Shown here in pieces: positions 53,658 through 63,571 of a DNA stretch of 64,000 nt. Source of the stretch: an uncultured Campylobacterota bacterium (GTDB taxonomy: Bacteria > Campylobacterota > Campylobacteria > Campylobacterales > Sulfurovaceae); assembly GCA_937141405.1 (NCBI GenBank), contig CAKZQQ010000005.1, positions 186,001 through 250,000 of the forward strand. The letters run 5' to 3'. Both the position numbers and the translations under genes were made by a program. Within the stretch, counting starts at the first letter, position 1; the number at the start of each line of letters is the position of its first letter. The notes below the pieces were generated by a model. That model saw nothing but the letters and a program-made list of their open reading frames with translations. It made no database searches and was not told the origin of the DNA.

Positions 53658-54973
53658 TTTTTGCCTTGCTCCCTTTTATTTGATATCATCATAGCTTTGA
53701 GTATATCTATACCGCTTTTGAGTTGCGCATCTTTAAATATCTCATCTTCGGTTATCGTGTCACTTGCTTTTTTATCTTTACTATCTTTTTTATTTGCCAC
53801 GATATTTTCGAGATGATTTGCCAAATCTTTCTCTTTGATAAGCGCGCTATTGTCATCGCTTTTTGTGATCTCTCCGGGTTGTACAACGATATCCGGCGAT
53901 ACGCCCTCAGCTTGAATAGTTCTGCCACTCGGGAGGTAATATCTAGCAACCGTTAATCGCAATGCCTCCTCTGTGTTATCGATAGGCAAGATGATTTGCA
54001 CACTTCCTTTACCAAATGTTTTTTCTCCGACGATGATAGATCTGCTAAAATCTTGCAAAGCACCACTAACAATTTCACTTGCACTTGCACTGCCGCCGTT
54101 TACCAAAGTGACTATAGGTATAGTTGTGTTGCTTCCTTTTGAGGTCGCCTCGTAGACGATATTCTCTTCGGGGGATTTTCCTTTTTGGCTCACAATTGTG
54201 CCGTGATCTACGAATAGATCAACAAGTCCTACTGCTTGATCTAAGAGACCACCCGGGTTGTTTCTAAGGTCAAGCATGATTCCTTTTGCCTTCGGATTCT
54301 CTTTGAGTGCTTTTTTGACACCATTAACGACTTTTTTATCAAAAGAACTCACTCCTATATAGAGGATGTCTCCATCGATATGTTTTGTAAAGACCGATTG
54401 TATCTTGATGATATCTCGAGTGATCTTGATATCGATTGGCTTTGATTCGCCTTTTCGGACAATTGTAAGTGTTATGGATGTTCTCGGTTTGCCTCGCATG
54501 ATATTGACGGCTTCATCAATCGTCATGCCTAAAGTCGCTTGGTCATTAAGCTTTATGATGATATCACCCGCTTTTACACCCGCTCTGTCTGCCGGAGTAT
54601 CAAGGAGTGGGGCAATGACTGTGAGAATATTATCGCGCATACCTACAGAGATTCCAAGTCCTCCAAACTCGCCTTTTGTCTGCACATTGAGATCTTCAAA
54701 ACTTTTTTTGTCCATATAGGATGAGTGCGCGTCAAGATTTGTTAAAAGTCCTTTGAGTGCTTTATCAACAAGTGTCGTTGTATTAACATCATCAACATAG
54801 TAGGTCTCTATGATGCCCAGTATCTTTGTAAATTTAAGATACGCTTCTAATTTTTGCTCCGAGTCAACATTTGGCAATTTTTGTATTTTTGGCTCATCGC
54901 CAATGGCATTAGAACACCCAAGAAACAAAAATGCGATTGCTATAAAAGCAAATTTCTTATAATTTAAAATCAT
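53654..54973 (-). CDS. ctpA: Carboxyl-terminal processing protease, lipoprotein-type
   Basis: 439-residue S41 protease acting in the periplasm. A signal peptide with lipobox ([13 protein letters not shown], Cys20) suggests attachment to a membrane. PDZ domain around residues 100-175 ([24 protein letters not shown]), catalytic serine in the SASAS stretch 295-299 and lysine K322 in FGKGSVQ. It ends with a charged tail. It cleaves C-termini of periplasmic proteins, perhaps including murein enzymes. First gene of a minus-strand run to 49662; a weak ribosome site. Confidence 0.93.
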   Translation of the reverse strand: MILNYKKFAFIAIAFLFLGCSNAIGDEPKIQKLPNVDSEQKLEAYLKFTKILGIIETYYVDDVNTTTLVDKALKGLLTNLDAHSSYMDKKSFEDLNVQTKGEFGGLGISVGMRDNILTVIAPLLDTPADRAGVKAGDIIIKLNDQATLGMTIDEAVNIMRGKPRTSITLTIVRKGESKPIDIKITRDIIKIQSVFTKHIDGDILYIGVSSFDKKVVNGVKKALKENPKAKGIMLDLRNNPGGLLDQAVGLVDLFVDHGTIVSQKGKSPEENIVYEATSKGSNTTIPIVTLVNGGSASASEIVSGALQDFSRSIIVGEKTFGKGSVQIILPIDNTEEALRLTVARYYLPSGRTIQAEGVSPDIVVQPGEITKSDDNSALIKEKDLANHLENIVANKKDSKDKKASDTITEDEIFKDAQLKSGIDILKAMMISNKREQGKK

Positions 54974-55112
54974 TTTTTTGATTGCCTTTTCGTTAAGTTG
55001 TAGTTTGTAGATATTTTATTCTAAAAGCCTTTATAAAATGCTTTTTTTTGAGAAAATACCGATATTTTTGATTATTCATAAAAACTATCATTAATAAATG
55101 TATGTTAAGAAA

Positions 55113-55142
55113 CTTGACAAGGATTGACTAAAGGTGTATAAT
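55113..55142 (+). promoter_or_regulatory. Consensus promoter of clpB with an overlapping HAIR-like site
   Basis: TTGACA at 55114-55119 and TATAAT at 55137-55142 with exactly 17 bases between them, a full sigma-70 consensus. Overlapping it, CTTGACA-N7-ACTAAAG (55113-55133) matches 11 of 14 positions of the HAIR operator (CTTGAGT-N7-ACTCAAG) bound by HspR. The combination suggests a very strong promoter kept silent by HspR until heat shock. The start codon is 27 bases downstream of the -10 box. Confidence 0.7.
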
Positions 55143-55168
55143 AAAATAATTTTAAAAAGGAGCTTTTG

Positions 55169-57742
55169 ATGTCAATATTAGAAAAATTAACGAACCAGAT
55201 GAGAGAGACAATCGATTCTGCATTATCTTTAGCACTTCACAATAAAAACCAAGAGATAGCACCACTCCATATAATCTGGGCGCTACTTACCAATACCAAT
55301 TCCATACTTTCACAGGCACTCAATAAGATGAATGTAGATAAAGCTGCACTTGATCTTGATCTTAAAAGTGCGGTATCAAAGTTGCCAAGCAGCTCAAGCG
55401 TCACGAAAGAGAACATCAAGATATCAACTCAACTTTTGAGGGCTTTAGAGAAGGCTGAGGGGTTGATGAGTGCAAATGGCGATAAATTTTTAGCAGTAGA
55501 TACTTTTTTGATTGCAAATATTTCCGAGCCGTTCATAAAAGAGACTCTGGGAAAATATCTCGATCTTGGTGAATTGAAAAAAACACTTGAATCAATCAGA
55601 GGAGGCGCAACTATCGATTCACAAAGTGCCGATGAGACGCTTGAAGCGCTTGAGCAGTATGGAATCGATCTCAATAAAAAAGCACTCGAAGGCGAACTCG
55701 ACCCCGTGATAGGGCGCGATGAAGAGGTGCAGCGTGTGATGCAGATACTTATTAGGAAAACAAAAAACAACCCGATACTTATTGGTGAGCCCGGAACCGG
55801 AAAGACGGCTATAGTGGAGGGTTTAGCACAGAGAATCGTTGCCAAAGAGGTTCCTTTGAGTCTGCAAAAAATGCGTGTAGTGAGCCTAGATATGAGCAGA
55901 CTCATCGCGGGCGCTAAATATAGAGGTGAGTTTGAAGATAGACTTAAAGCTGTCGTTGATGAAGTAAAAAAAGCCGCCAATGTAATCTTGTTTATCGATG
56001 AGATACATACAATAGTTGGTGCAGGTGCGAGTGAGGGAAGCATGGATGCTGCTAATATCCTCAAGCCGGCACTTGCGCGCGGTGAGCTCCATACCATAGG
56101 TGCAACAACGCTTAAAGAGTATAGAAAATATTTTGAAAAAGATGCAGCTCTGCAACGTAGGTTTCAGCCGGTGAAGGTGGATGAGCCAAATATCAATGAG
56201 GCGTTGCAAATCTTGCGAGGACTCAAAGAGAGACTTGAGACACACCATAATGTTAATATCACGGACTCAGCACTTGTAGCAGCAGCTAAACTTAGTGATA
56301 GATACATTACCGATAGATTTTTGCCCGACAAGGCAATCGATCTTATCGATGAGGCGGCGGCTGAGCTTAAGATGCAAATAGAGAGTGAGCCTAGCGAACT
56401 TGCAAAGACAAAAAGAGAGCTTTCAAGTCTTCGAGTCGAAAAAGAGGCACTTAAAATGGAAGAGAGTAAGAAAAATAGCTCTCGCATTGAAGAGATAGAA
56501 AAAGAGATTGCCGATCTTGAAGAGAAGCGGATGTCTCTTGAGTCGCAGTTTGAAGCAGAAAAGAGCGTTTTCGAAGATATCGCCAAAGTTAAAGCGAGCA
56601 TCGAGTCTCTCAAAAGTAAAGCCGCTTTGACAAAAAGAGAAGGGGATTTCAATAAAGCAGCTGAGATTGAGTATGGTCAGATTCCAGAAGAGCAAAAGAA
56701 GCTTGATGCACTCGAAGAGAAATGGGAGAAGATGCAAAAGCAGGGCACACTGCTTAAAAATTCAGTTGATGAGGAGATGATAGCAAGTATTATTAGCAGA
56801 TGGACCGGTATCCCTGTAACCAAGATGCTTCAAAGCGACAAGGAGAAGATACTGCACATAGAAGATGTATTGAGAAAAGATGTTGTCGGTCAAGATGAAG
56901 CACTTAAAGCTGTTGCAAGAGCAATAAAACGCAATAAAGCAGGTTTAAGTGATGCGAGTCGCCCGATAGGAAGCTTTATGTTTTTGGGACCAACAGGTGT
57001 TGGGAAAACAGAAGTAGCAAAAACTTTGGCAAAATTTCTCTTTGATAGTGAAAAATCGCTTATTCGAATCGATATGAGTGAGTATATGGAGAAACATGCC
57101 GCCAGTCGACTCGTGGGTGCACCCCCGGGATATGTTGGGTATGAAGAGGGTGGTCAACTTACGGAGGCGGTCAGGAGAAAACCTTATTCGGTCATCCTGT
57201 TTGATGAGATAGAAAAAGCACACCCTGATGTCTTCAATACCTTATTGCAAGTACTTGATGATGGAAGACTCACAGACAATAAGGGAGTAGTAGTGGATTT
57301 TAAAAATACAATCATTATCATGACATCCAATATAGCCAGTGATAAGATTATAGAGATAGAAGATCCTGAAGCAAAAAGAGAGGCTGTTAATGGTGAACTC
57401 AAAAAACACTTTAAGCCCGAATTTTTAAATAGACTCGATGATATCGTTATATTTAACCCACTTAAGCTCGATGATATTACCCAAATTGTCTCTATCCTCT
57501 TTGCGGGTATCCAAAAAAGGCTTCAAGCTAAAGAGATTACTATAACATTGAGTGATAAAGCCAAAGAGTATATCGCTAAAGTCGGTTTTGATCCTATATA
57601 TGGAGCTAGACCGCTTAAGCGCGCGCTTTATGAGACTATCGAAGATAAACTCTCGGAGCTTATCCTTGAAGATAAGATAACTGCAGGCAGTAGTGTAACT
57701 TTTGATGTCAAAGATGATGCCATAGTTGCGGATATCATTTAG
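55169..57742 (+). CDS. clpB: ATP-dependent disaggregase ClpB
   Basis: 857-residue Hsp100 protein that pulls proteins out of aggregates with DnaK. An N-domain (about 1-145), first AAA+ module with Walker A GEPGTGKT and [14 protein letters not shown]-type segment ([17 protein letters not shown]), a coiled-coil middle domain (about 400-530, [20 protein letters not shown]), and a second AAA+ module with [15 protein letters not shown], and [17 protein letters not shown]. The ATG at 55169 has AAAAAGGAG six bases upstream. Preceded by a perfect sigma-70 promoter with a HAIR-like site; convergent overlap of four bases with the epimerase gene. Confidence 0.98.
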   Translation: MSILEKLTNQMRETIDSALSLALHNKNQEIAPLHIIWALLTNTNSILSQALNKMNVDKAALDLDLKSAVSKLPSSSSVTKENIKISTQLLRALEKAEGLMSANGDKFLAVDTFLIANISEPFIKETLGKYLDLGELKKTLESIRGGATIDSQSADETLEALEQYGIDLNKKALEGELDPVIGRDEEVQRVMQILIRKTKNNPILIGEPGTGKTAIVEGLAQRIVAKEVPLSLQKMRVVSLDMSRLIAGAKYRGEFEDRLKAVVDEVKKAANVILFIDEIHTIVGAGASEGSMDAANILKPALARGELHTIGATTLKEYRKYFEKDAALQRRFQPVKVDEPNINEALQILRGLKERLETHHNVNITDSALVAAAKLSDRYITDRFLPDKAIDLIDEAAAELKMQIESEPSELAKTKRELSSLRVEKEALKMEESKKNSSRIEEIEKEIADLEEKRMSLESQFEAEKSVFEDIAKVKASIESLKSKAALTKREGDFNKAAEIEYGQIPEEQKKLDALEEKWEKMQKQGTLLKNSVDEEMIASIISRWTGIPVTKMLQSDKEKILHIEDVLRKDVVGQDEALKAVARAIKRNKAGLSDASRPIGSFMFLGPTGVGKTEVAKTLAKFLFDSEKSLIRIDMSEYMEKHAASRLVGAPPGYVGYEEGGQLTEAVRRKPYSVILFDEIEKAHPDVFNTLLQVLDDGRLTDNKGVVVDFKNTIIIMTSNIASDKIIEIEDPEAKREAVNGELKKHFKPEFLNRLDDIVIFNPLKLDDITQIVSILFAGIQKRLQAKEITITLSDKAKEYIAKVGFDPIYGARPLKRALYETIEDKLSELILEDKITAGSSVTFDVKDDAIVADII

Positions 57743-58806
57743 GGCTTTACACCTAAGCCAAAAGATGTGCCAAGGGTAATCTTGGCGCTATCAAGTACGA
57801 TATCACTTTTAAGAGAGTTGCTTTCTATAAGGTGCATTGCATCAAGATCGATATATTTTATCACATCAGTTGCGGCTGAAGCTACATGAAGTGCCGCTGT
57901 GATCGCTATAGGACCTTCTAACATACATCCAATCATACATTTTACTCCATAGTTTCTACACTCACTTGCAATCTCAAGTGCTTTGCTGATTCCCCCGCTT
58001 TTTGCCAGCTTGATATTGATAAGATCAGCTGCGCCAATTTTGAGTATCGTTCTTGCTTGCTCAAAATTAAAGACGGCTTCATCGGCAAGTAGGGGAGTCT
58101 GGATGCTCTCTTTTATCTTTTTGAGCCCCTCTATATCATCAGCCTTTATTGGTTGCTCTAGGAGTTCTATGTTGAGCTTTTGCTTTTCAAGTTCTTGCAT
58201 GATTGCTATTGTTTCCTGGGCGCTCCATGCTTGATTTGCATCGAGTCTTAGTTGAAGATGAGGTAGAGCATTCGCGATATCAGTCACTCTTTTGATGTCT
58301 TCTTTGGGGGATGCGCCGAGTTTTATCTTTAGCGCACTAAAGCCCTCATTTTTTGCTTGTATGGCATCTTGCACCATCAAAGAAGTCTCTCGGAGACTTA
58401 TCGTGATATCTGTTTCAAAATCTTTCCTATTTCCGCCTAGATAGGCGTATAGTGGCATTTTCCTCTCTTTTGATATTAAATCATATAAAGCTATCTCTAT
58501 GGCCGATTTTGCGGAACTATTTCCGGAAATACTCTCATGAATAGTTTTAATGATAACATCAAAATCATCAACGATATTTCTTCCTATGATAGCTTCTGAG
58601 AGAGCAGCGATAGCCTTGTGGATAGACTCTTTACTCTCGCCGGTGATTGCTACAGTGGGCGCACATTCACCATACCCTTTGAGACCATTATCACACTCAA
58701 TGCACACAATGATATCCTCAAGATAATCAACGCGTCTAAGAGCAGTAATAAATGGGTTTTTCAATCGAGCCTTGAAAGGGAGTGAAGTAATTTTTTTTAT
58801 GATCAT
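57739..58806 (-). CDS. L-Ala-D/L-Glu epimerase (enolase superfamily)
   Basis: 355-residue enzyme of the muconate-lactonizing subgroup. Catalytic and metal residues: K160-x-K162 in LKIKLG, D189 in [10 protein letters not shown]217 in LLEQPI, D242 in ADEA and K266 in [10 protein letters not shown], with a DxD motif (IDLD) near 320 as in the dipeptide epimerases YcjG/YkfB. It would turn L-Ala-D-Glu from murein into L-Ala-L-Glu for peptidase use. It fits the murein-recycling genes at 7.5-13.5 kb and 42.9 kb (pepA). Overlaps clpB by four bases at the stop. Confidence 0.88.
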   Translation of the reverse strand: MIIKKITSLPFKARLKNPFITALRRVDYLEDIIVCIECDNGLKGYGECAPTVAITGESKESIHKAIAALSEAIIGRNIVDDFDVIIKTIHESISGNSSAKSAIEIALYDLISKERKMPLYAYLGGNRKDFETDITISLRETSLMVQDAIQAKNEGFSALKIKLGASPKEDIKRVTDIANALPHLQLRLDANQAWSAQETIAIMQELEKQKLNIELLEQPIKADDIEGLKKIKESIQTPLLADEAVFNFEQARTILKIGAADLINIKLAKSGGISKALEIASECRNYGVKCMIGCMLEGPIAITAALHVASAATDVIKYIDLDAMHLIESNSLKSDIVLDSAKITLGTSFGLGVKP

Positions 58807-58838
58807 AGAGGCACTTTTTTTGCCTCTATTGTATCATA

Positions 58839-59048
58839 TTAAGAGTCTTTTGATGATTCAGCGTCTTCTATTTTGCTATGAAGATCTTTTATCTTTTTTG
58901 CTAACGCTTCTCTCTTTTTCTCGATAAGCGCAGCATCAAATTCGTTTTCAGTATATTCAAGATCACTCATAAGTGCTTTTCTTTCATCTAAAAGTCTCTC
59001 TTTTTGTATCTTCATTTCTGCGATACTGAGTCCTTTAGGTTTTTGCAT
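58839..59048 (-). CDS. Small coiled-coil protein
   Basis: 69-residue, highly charged, almost entirely helical protein (KIQKERLLDERKALMSDLEY, LAKKIKDLHSKIEDAESSKD), predicted coiled coil. Function unknown. It starts with ATG at 59048 and lies 32 bases upstream of the epimerase gene on the same strand. The 194 bases beyond it (59049-59242) hold no gene I can support. Confidence 0.6.
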   Translation of the reverse strand: MQKPKGLSIAEMKIQKERLLDERKALMSDLEYTENEFDAALIEKKREALAKKIKDLHSKIEDAESSKDS

Positions 59049-59242
59049 TTTTTTCTCTTTTTCATGCAGGAATATTAAAAAAATTTCTAAATTTTCTCTT
59101 TTTCGTAAATTCTCGCATTGTTAAATATATAATTTTTTATAAGAAAGGAAAATCAAGTATATAAGCTATTATTATGATTCGTGCTTAACTTCTCTTTCTT
59201 AACTTATATTATACACTAAAAATTAAAGTTTTCTATAATACT

Positions 59243-60394
59243 TCACAAGATGGAGAGTATTTTTGCGACGAGTAGGCCTCCAAATGTGCCTACAATATAT
59301 CCTAACATAGCCATGATAACGCCAATCGGGATCAGTGTTTTAGAATACGCACCTGCAAGTATGGGCGCTGAGGCAACACCTCCTATATTTGCCAACGATG
59401 CTACGCCTATGATAAAAAGATCGAGTTTAAATATCTTGGCAAAAAGGATTATAATTAACATATGTAAAATAAGTATCATGCTCCCGGCAAGTATATAGAG
59501 TGGTGCTTTGTCTATATCTTCTAGTGTTGCTCTTGATGCTATAAGTGCGATAATGATATAGAGCAAGGTTGTTGCAAGAGTAGGGCTATATAATTTTTTG
59601 AGCACGCTCATACTGCCCATAAGTCCGAGAAATGTGGCGATGATAACAACCCATGTGGTTTGCGATACAAAGTCGCTTGTTGGCAAGAAAGGTGCTATGC
59701 TTTGACAAGCCACAGATATGCCGAGTGCTACAACGACAAGTGTTATGATGTTTTTCGTCTTCTCCTTGCTGTCTTTTACATTTTCTTCTTTTTTGAGTTC
59801 GAGCGTGGCTATATAGTCTGTTTTTGCTTGACTCCAGCTGTTAAAATATTTGGCGTAAGGCGCTATGGCAAGAAGCAACATAACCCATAGAGTGTAGTTT
59901 AGCGAATCACTGATAAGCACATACCCCATCTGTATCTCATCGGCTTTTATAGCATCTGCAATTGCGACCATATTTGCCGTACCGCCCATCCACGAACCGC
60001 TGAGCGCTCCAAATGCCTTCCATGCATTTTGCTCCAAAAGAGGTTTAAATAAAAGATAGGTGCCGATAAAAGAGAGCATGATTGAGCCCATAGCAAGAAA
60101 GAAGGTAAAAAGCATTTTTGCACTGAGTTTATATATCGCTTCGATATCGGAATTGAGAAGCATTAAAAATATCATTGCAGGCAAAATATATGATTTGGAT
60201 ACTTTGTAGATATCTGTTATCGTTTCATTCTTTGACCAAAGTCCAAAAAAGGATAGCGTCATAACCAATGCATAGAGTATAACGACGATTGGAAGGTATT
60301 GAAATATCTTGTAGGTCAGTTTTTTTTCCGCAAAAATCGCAAATGCAACAATCATTAGCAACATCAAGATATATAAAAATCCACTTTCAATCAT
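59243..60394 (-). CDS. DUF819-family membrane transporter-like protein
   Basis: 383-residue inner-membrane protein with about ten helices, matching the DUF819 family (YjcL type): GSWMGGTANMVAIADAI, TATLELKKEE loop, and the C-terminal ANIGGVASAPILAGAYS and GVIMAMLGYIVGTFGGLLVA. The two gly/asn-rich hairpins are reminiscent of the sodium/bile-acid-like folds, so a transporter is likely; the substrate is unknown. Shine-Dalgarno AAGGGAC precedes the ATG. A 144-base intergenic region follows, with no further feature by eye. Confidence 0.85.
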   Translation of the reverse strand: MIESGFLYILMLLMIVAFAIFAEKKLTYKIFQYLPIVVILYALVMTLSFFGLWSKNETITDIYKVSKSYILPAMIFLMLLNSDIEAIYKLSAKMLFTFFLAMGSIMLSFIGTYLLFKPLLEQNAWKAFGALSGSWMGGTANMVAIADAIKADEIQMGYVLISDSLNYTLWVMLLLAIAPYAKYFNSWSQAKTDYIATLELKKEENVKDSKEKTKNIITLVVVALGISVACQSIAPFLPTSDFVSQTTWVVIIATFLGLMGSMSVLKKLYSPTLATTLLYIIIALIASRATLEDIDKAPLYILAGSMILILHMLIIILFAKIFKLDLFIIGVASLANIGGVASAPILAGAYSKTLIPIGVIMAMLGYIVGTFGGLLVAKILSIL

Positions 60395-60538
60395 ACTTGT
60401 CCCTTTTGAGATAAAAAGTATAGCAAAATAATTAATAGCCTAGGAGTTAGAATCATAAAGTAAGTCTATTTTATAGAGTATGATTGTAAAATATAAATCC
60501 TAATTTGTTAAATATTTGTATATTTTTAAAGGGCTTTT

Positions 60539-61462
60539 ATGATTATTCTTGGGAAAAAATGTAAAATTACCGAGGCAGATATGTCAAAAATCGGTATCGC
60601 AAAGAACAATATTCATTACATATCCGAGAAGGCAAAAAATCCTGATAAAATTATTGAAGAGATAAAGAGCCATCTGCATCTTCTAAAGCATAATAATATT
60701 ATCCTCAATACACATGAGAAGGTTGATTCTTCTATAATCAAATTTCTAACTAATGTACAATATGAAAAGAGTACCCATATCTATACTATGGAGCATTTTT
60801 TTGAAGAGAAATTGCTTAAATGCTACATTTCTGAAGACAATGATAATCTAGATTTTCTCAATGATATTCAGCCATATACAAAGTGGCAATATTTTCAAAA
60901 GAGATGTATCGATTTCTTTGGAGTGTTTTGGCTCTTCTTTTTTTCATGGCCTGTAATGATCTATAGCTATTTTAAGATAAAAAAAGAGAGCCCCGGGAAA
61001 ACCTTTTTTAGACAAATGCGTATTGGCAGAGAAAATAAAAATTTTGAGTGTATCAAATTTAGAAGTATGCATGAAAATACAGACTATTTTAATCATTATA
61101 CACAAGAGAACGATCCTCGTATTTTTCCATGGGGAGAAAAAATGAGAAGGTTAAGGCTCGATGAGTTACCGCAAATGCTCAATATTCTTAAGGGAGAAAT
61201 GCATCTTATCGGTCCAAGGGCAGAGTGGAATGAGCTTGTTGAGGATTATGAAGGGCATATTCCCTTTTATGCGGAGCGTCACCTCGTTGCTCCGGGCATC
61301 ACTGGATGGGCGCAGGTAAATTATCCATATGGGGCAAATATCGAGGATGCACGCCAAAAGTTGATGTATGACCTCTATTACATTAAAAATTGGAGTATAT
61401 GGTTCGAGTTTAAGATTGTTTGGAAAACCGCAATGACGGTAATTAAAAAAAATGGAATTTAG
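60539..61462 (+). CDS. Polyprenyl-phosphate sugar transferase (initiating enzyme)
   Basis: 307-residue bacterial sugar transferase that moves a sugar-1-phosphate to undecaprenyl phosphate, the first step of a surface polysaccharide. The C-terminal domain (about 110-300) carries the membrane helix FGVFWLFFFSWPVMIYSYF, RQMRIGRENKNFECIKFRSM, RRLRLDELPQMLNIL (D-E dyad), GEMHLIGPRAEW and APGITGWAQVNY. The N-terminal 110 residues are soluble and lack the extra helices of WcaJ/WbaP, so it is an intermediate-size form. Start of the polysaccharide locus. Confidence 0.93.
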   Translation: MIILGKKCKITEADMSKIGIAKNNIHYISEKAKNPDKIIEEIKSHLHLLKHNNIILNTHEKVDSSIIKFLTNVQYEKSTHIYTMEHFFEEKLLKCYISEDNDNLDFLNDIQPYTKWQYFQKRCIDFFGVFWLFFFSWPVMIYSYFKIKKESPGKTFFRQMRIGRENKNFECIKFRSMHENTDYFNHYTQENDPRIFPWGEKMRRLRLDELPQMLNILKGEMHLIGPRAEWNELVEDYEGHIPFYAERHLVAPGITGWAQVNYPYGANIEDARQKLMYDLYYIKNWSIWFEFKIVWKTAMTVIKKNGI

Positions 61463-61507
61463 GCAATTTTTATATGAAATTTTACAATATTATACTATAG
61501 GAAAAAT

Positions 61508-62278
61508 ATGATTATAAATTATGATAAAAAATATATCTTTGTTGGTTTGCCATTCTCAGCTTCATCTGCTATATCAAAAGAGCTTTTAGAGTGTTATGAT
61601 GGAGAGTTTATATTGAGCAAGCATGCGAACATACCTTCACTTTTGCGCCTAAGACCGGATATTGACATCACTCAATACTGTATCTTTGCAGTCGTAAGAG
61701 ACCCCGTGGATATCGAATGGACCAAATACAATAAGATATTAACCGATGCTTATGGCGCTCACACTAACCCTGATTATTTTATAGAAAATGGCGGCTGGGT
61801 AACTAAAAGAGCAAGAAGTATATACAAAAAGATTACGGAGAATAATCTAAATTTTGAGGAGTATCTTCGCCATATTTACAAATTGTATCCGTTTGATAAT
61901 GATCTCTCTATAAACGCCAAATATCTTGATAGGGTTATTCGGTTTGAGCATCTATTGGATGATTTCAAAGATACATTATTGCATTTAGACATTAAGCCTG
62001 TTCGTGATTTACCGATAAAGAACAAAACAGAAAAAGTCGCACAAAACAGAGAACTCTCCGAAGGTACAATACGCAAGATATTTGGGGCACACTACTGGTG
62101 CAACGAAAAGTTTTATTCCAAGCATTATAAAATCAATATTTTTGAGAAAGTCTATTTTAGAGCACTTCTTCAGCCTCTTCGCTTTATAAAGCGCTTACGA
62201 TTCGATGCTTTTAGAAATAAACAGGAAATAGATTTTTTGAAGAAGTCTCATAATCAGAATAGTAAAGAGTCCCTATAA
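61508..62278 (+). CDS. Sulfotransferase-family protein
   Basis: 256-residue cytosolic protein resembling carbohydrate sulfotransferases: an N-terminal PAPS 5'-loop-like segment KYIFVGLPFSASSAISKEL and a 3'-phosphate motif VVRDPVDIEWTKY (about residues 63-75), followed by a conserved YLDRVIRFEHLLDDF. A sulfate group would be moved to a polysaccharide sugar or lipid. It sits between the initiating sugar transferase and UDP-glucose dehydrogenase, so the surface polymer may be sulfated. AGGAAAAAT precedes the ATG. Other nucleotide-binding roles are not excluded. Confidence 0.75.
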   Translation: MIINYDKKYIFVGLPFSASSAISKELLECYDGEFILSKHANIPSLLRLRPDIDITQYCIFAVVRDPVDIEWTKYNKILTDAYGAHTNPDYFIENGGWVTKRARSIYKKITENNLNFEEYLRHIYKLYPFDNDLSINAKYLDRVIRFEHLLDDFKDTLLHLDIKPVRDLPIKNKTEKVAQNRELSEGTIRKIFGAHYWCNEKFYSKHYKINIFEKVYFRALLQPLRFIKRLRFDAFRNKQEIDFLKKSHNQNSKESL

Positions 62279-62371
62279 AGAAAATTCGATAAAATTTTAA
62301 TAGTTATTATGGATCGGTTTTTAAAATTGATCTATCTAGATATCTTAAAATAGAATCACAAAGGGAGTTCG

Positions 62372-63565
62372 ATGAAGATAGCCATAGCAGGAACGGGATA
62401 TGTGGGGCTTAGTAATGGACTCTTACTGGCACAACACAATGAAGTGGTAGCGCTCGATATCGATCCTAAAAAAGTGGAGATGCTTAATGCTAACATATCT
62501 CCTATCGAAGATAGGGAGATACAAGAATACCTCGCAAGAGACGATATCAACTTCAAAGCAACACTAGATAAGGCTAAAGCTTATAAGGGCGCTACATATA
62601 TCATCATCTCTACTCCTACTAACTATGACCCCGAGACAAATTATTTTGATACAAAATCGATAGAGAGTGTCATAAAAGATGTGTTAGAGATCAATCCTGA
62701 TGCAACTATGGTGATAAAATCAACAGTTCCCGTCGGCTATACCAAGTCTGTCAATAATCGATTTGAGACAACTAACATAATCTTCTCCCCGGAATTTTTA
62801 AGAGAAGGAAAAGCACTCCATGACAATCTTTATCCAAGCAGGATTATCGTGGGAGAGAAGTCTAAAAGGGCAGAGAAATTTGCCATGCTATTAGCTAGCG
62901 GTGCACTTAAAGAAGATATACCGGTTCTTTTTACAGATGCGACTGAAGCTGAGGCGATTAAGCTGTTTTCAAATACCTATCTTGCTATGAGAGTTGCCTA
63001 TTTTAATGAGTTGGACTCTTATGCGCAGATGCATAATCTTAACACTAAAGATATCATAGAAGGCGTAGGGTTTGATCCAAGAATCGGGAATCACTACAAT
63101 AACCCAAGCTTTGGATATGGCGGGTATTGTCTGCCAAAAGATACGAAGCAACTTTTAGCAAATTACAAGGATGTGCCTTCAAATATAATCGAAGCGATAG
63201 TTAACGCCAACGCTACTAGAAAAGACTTTATAGCTAATTCAATCATCAAAAAACTACAAGAGAATGGCAAAGAGTCTCAAGGGGGAACTGTAGGCATCTA
63301 TAGGCTTGTAATGAAGAGTGGATCAGATAACTTCAGAAGCTCGGCCATTCAAGGGATTATGAAGAGAATCAAAGCAAAGGGGATACCTGTGGTTATCTAT
63401 GAACCGGCATTGGGTGATGATGAATTTTTTGGCTCTAGAGTGATAAAAGATATCGATGAGTTTAAAGTGATTTCAGATGTAATCGTAGCAAATAGGCTTT
63501 CCGATGATATCTCTGATATTAAAGAGAAGGTCTATACAAGAGATATTTTCAATAGTGATAGTTAG
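62372..63565 (+). CDS. ugd: UDP-glucose 6-dehydrogenase
   Basis: 397-residue enzyme oxidising UDP-glucose to UDP-glucuronate. Rossmann motif [10 protein letters not shown] (7-16), [26 protein letters not shown] and the catalytic Cys in [11 protein letters not shown] (C253). It is of the short, single-domain-plus type found in Gram-negative bacteria. AAGGGAG precedes the ATG. It supplies the acidic sugar for the polysaccharide; the next gene makes UDP-galacturonate. Confidence 0.96.
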   Translation: MKIAIAGTGYVGLSNGLLLAQHNEVVALDIDPKKVEMLNANISPIEDREIQEYLARDDINFKATLDKAKAYKGATYIIISTPTNYDPETNYFDTKSIESVIKDVLEINPDATMVIKSTVPVGYTKSVNNRFETTNIIFSPEFLREGKALHDNLYPSRIIVGEKSKRAEKFAMLLASGALKEDIPVLFTDATEAEAIKLFSNTYLAMRVAYFNELDSYAQMHNLNTKDIIEGVGFDPRIGNHYNNPSFGYGGYCLPKDTKQLLANYKDVPSNIIEAIVNANATRKDFIANSIIKKLQENGKESQGGTVGIYRLVMKSGSDNFRSSAIQGIMKRIKAKGIPVVIYEPALGDDEFFGSRVIKDIDEFKVISDVIVANRLSDDISDIKEKVYTRDIFNSDS

Positions 63566-63571
63566 ATATAC

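Noticed and set aside
55429-56652. Long minus-strand open frames inside clpB
   Set aside because: Antisense shadows of a well-conserved gene; Ser-rich, low-complexity translations without ribosome sites.
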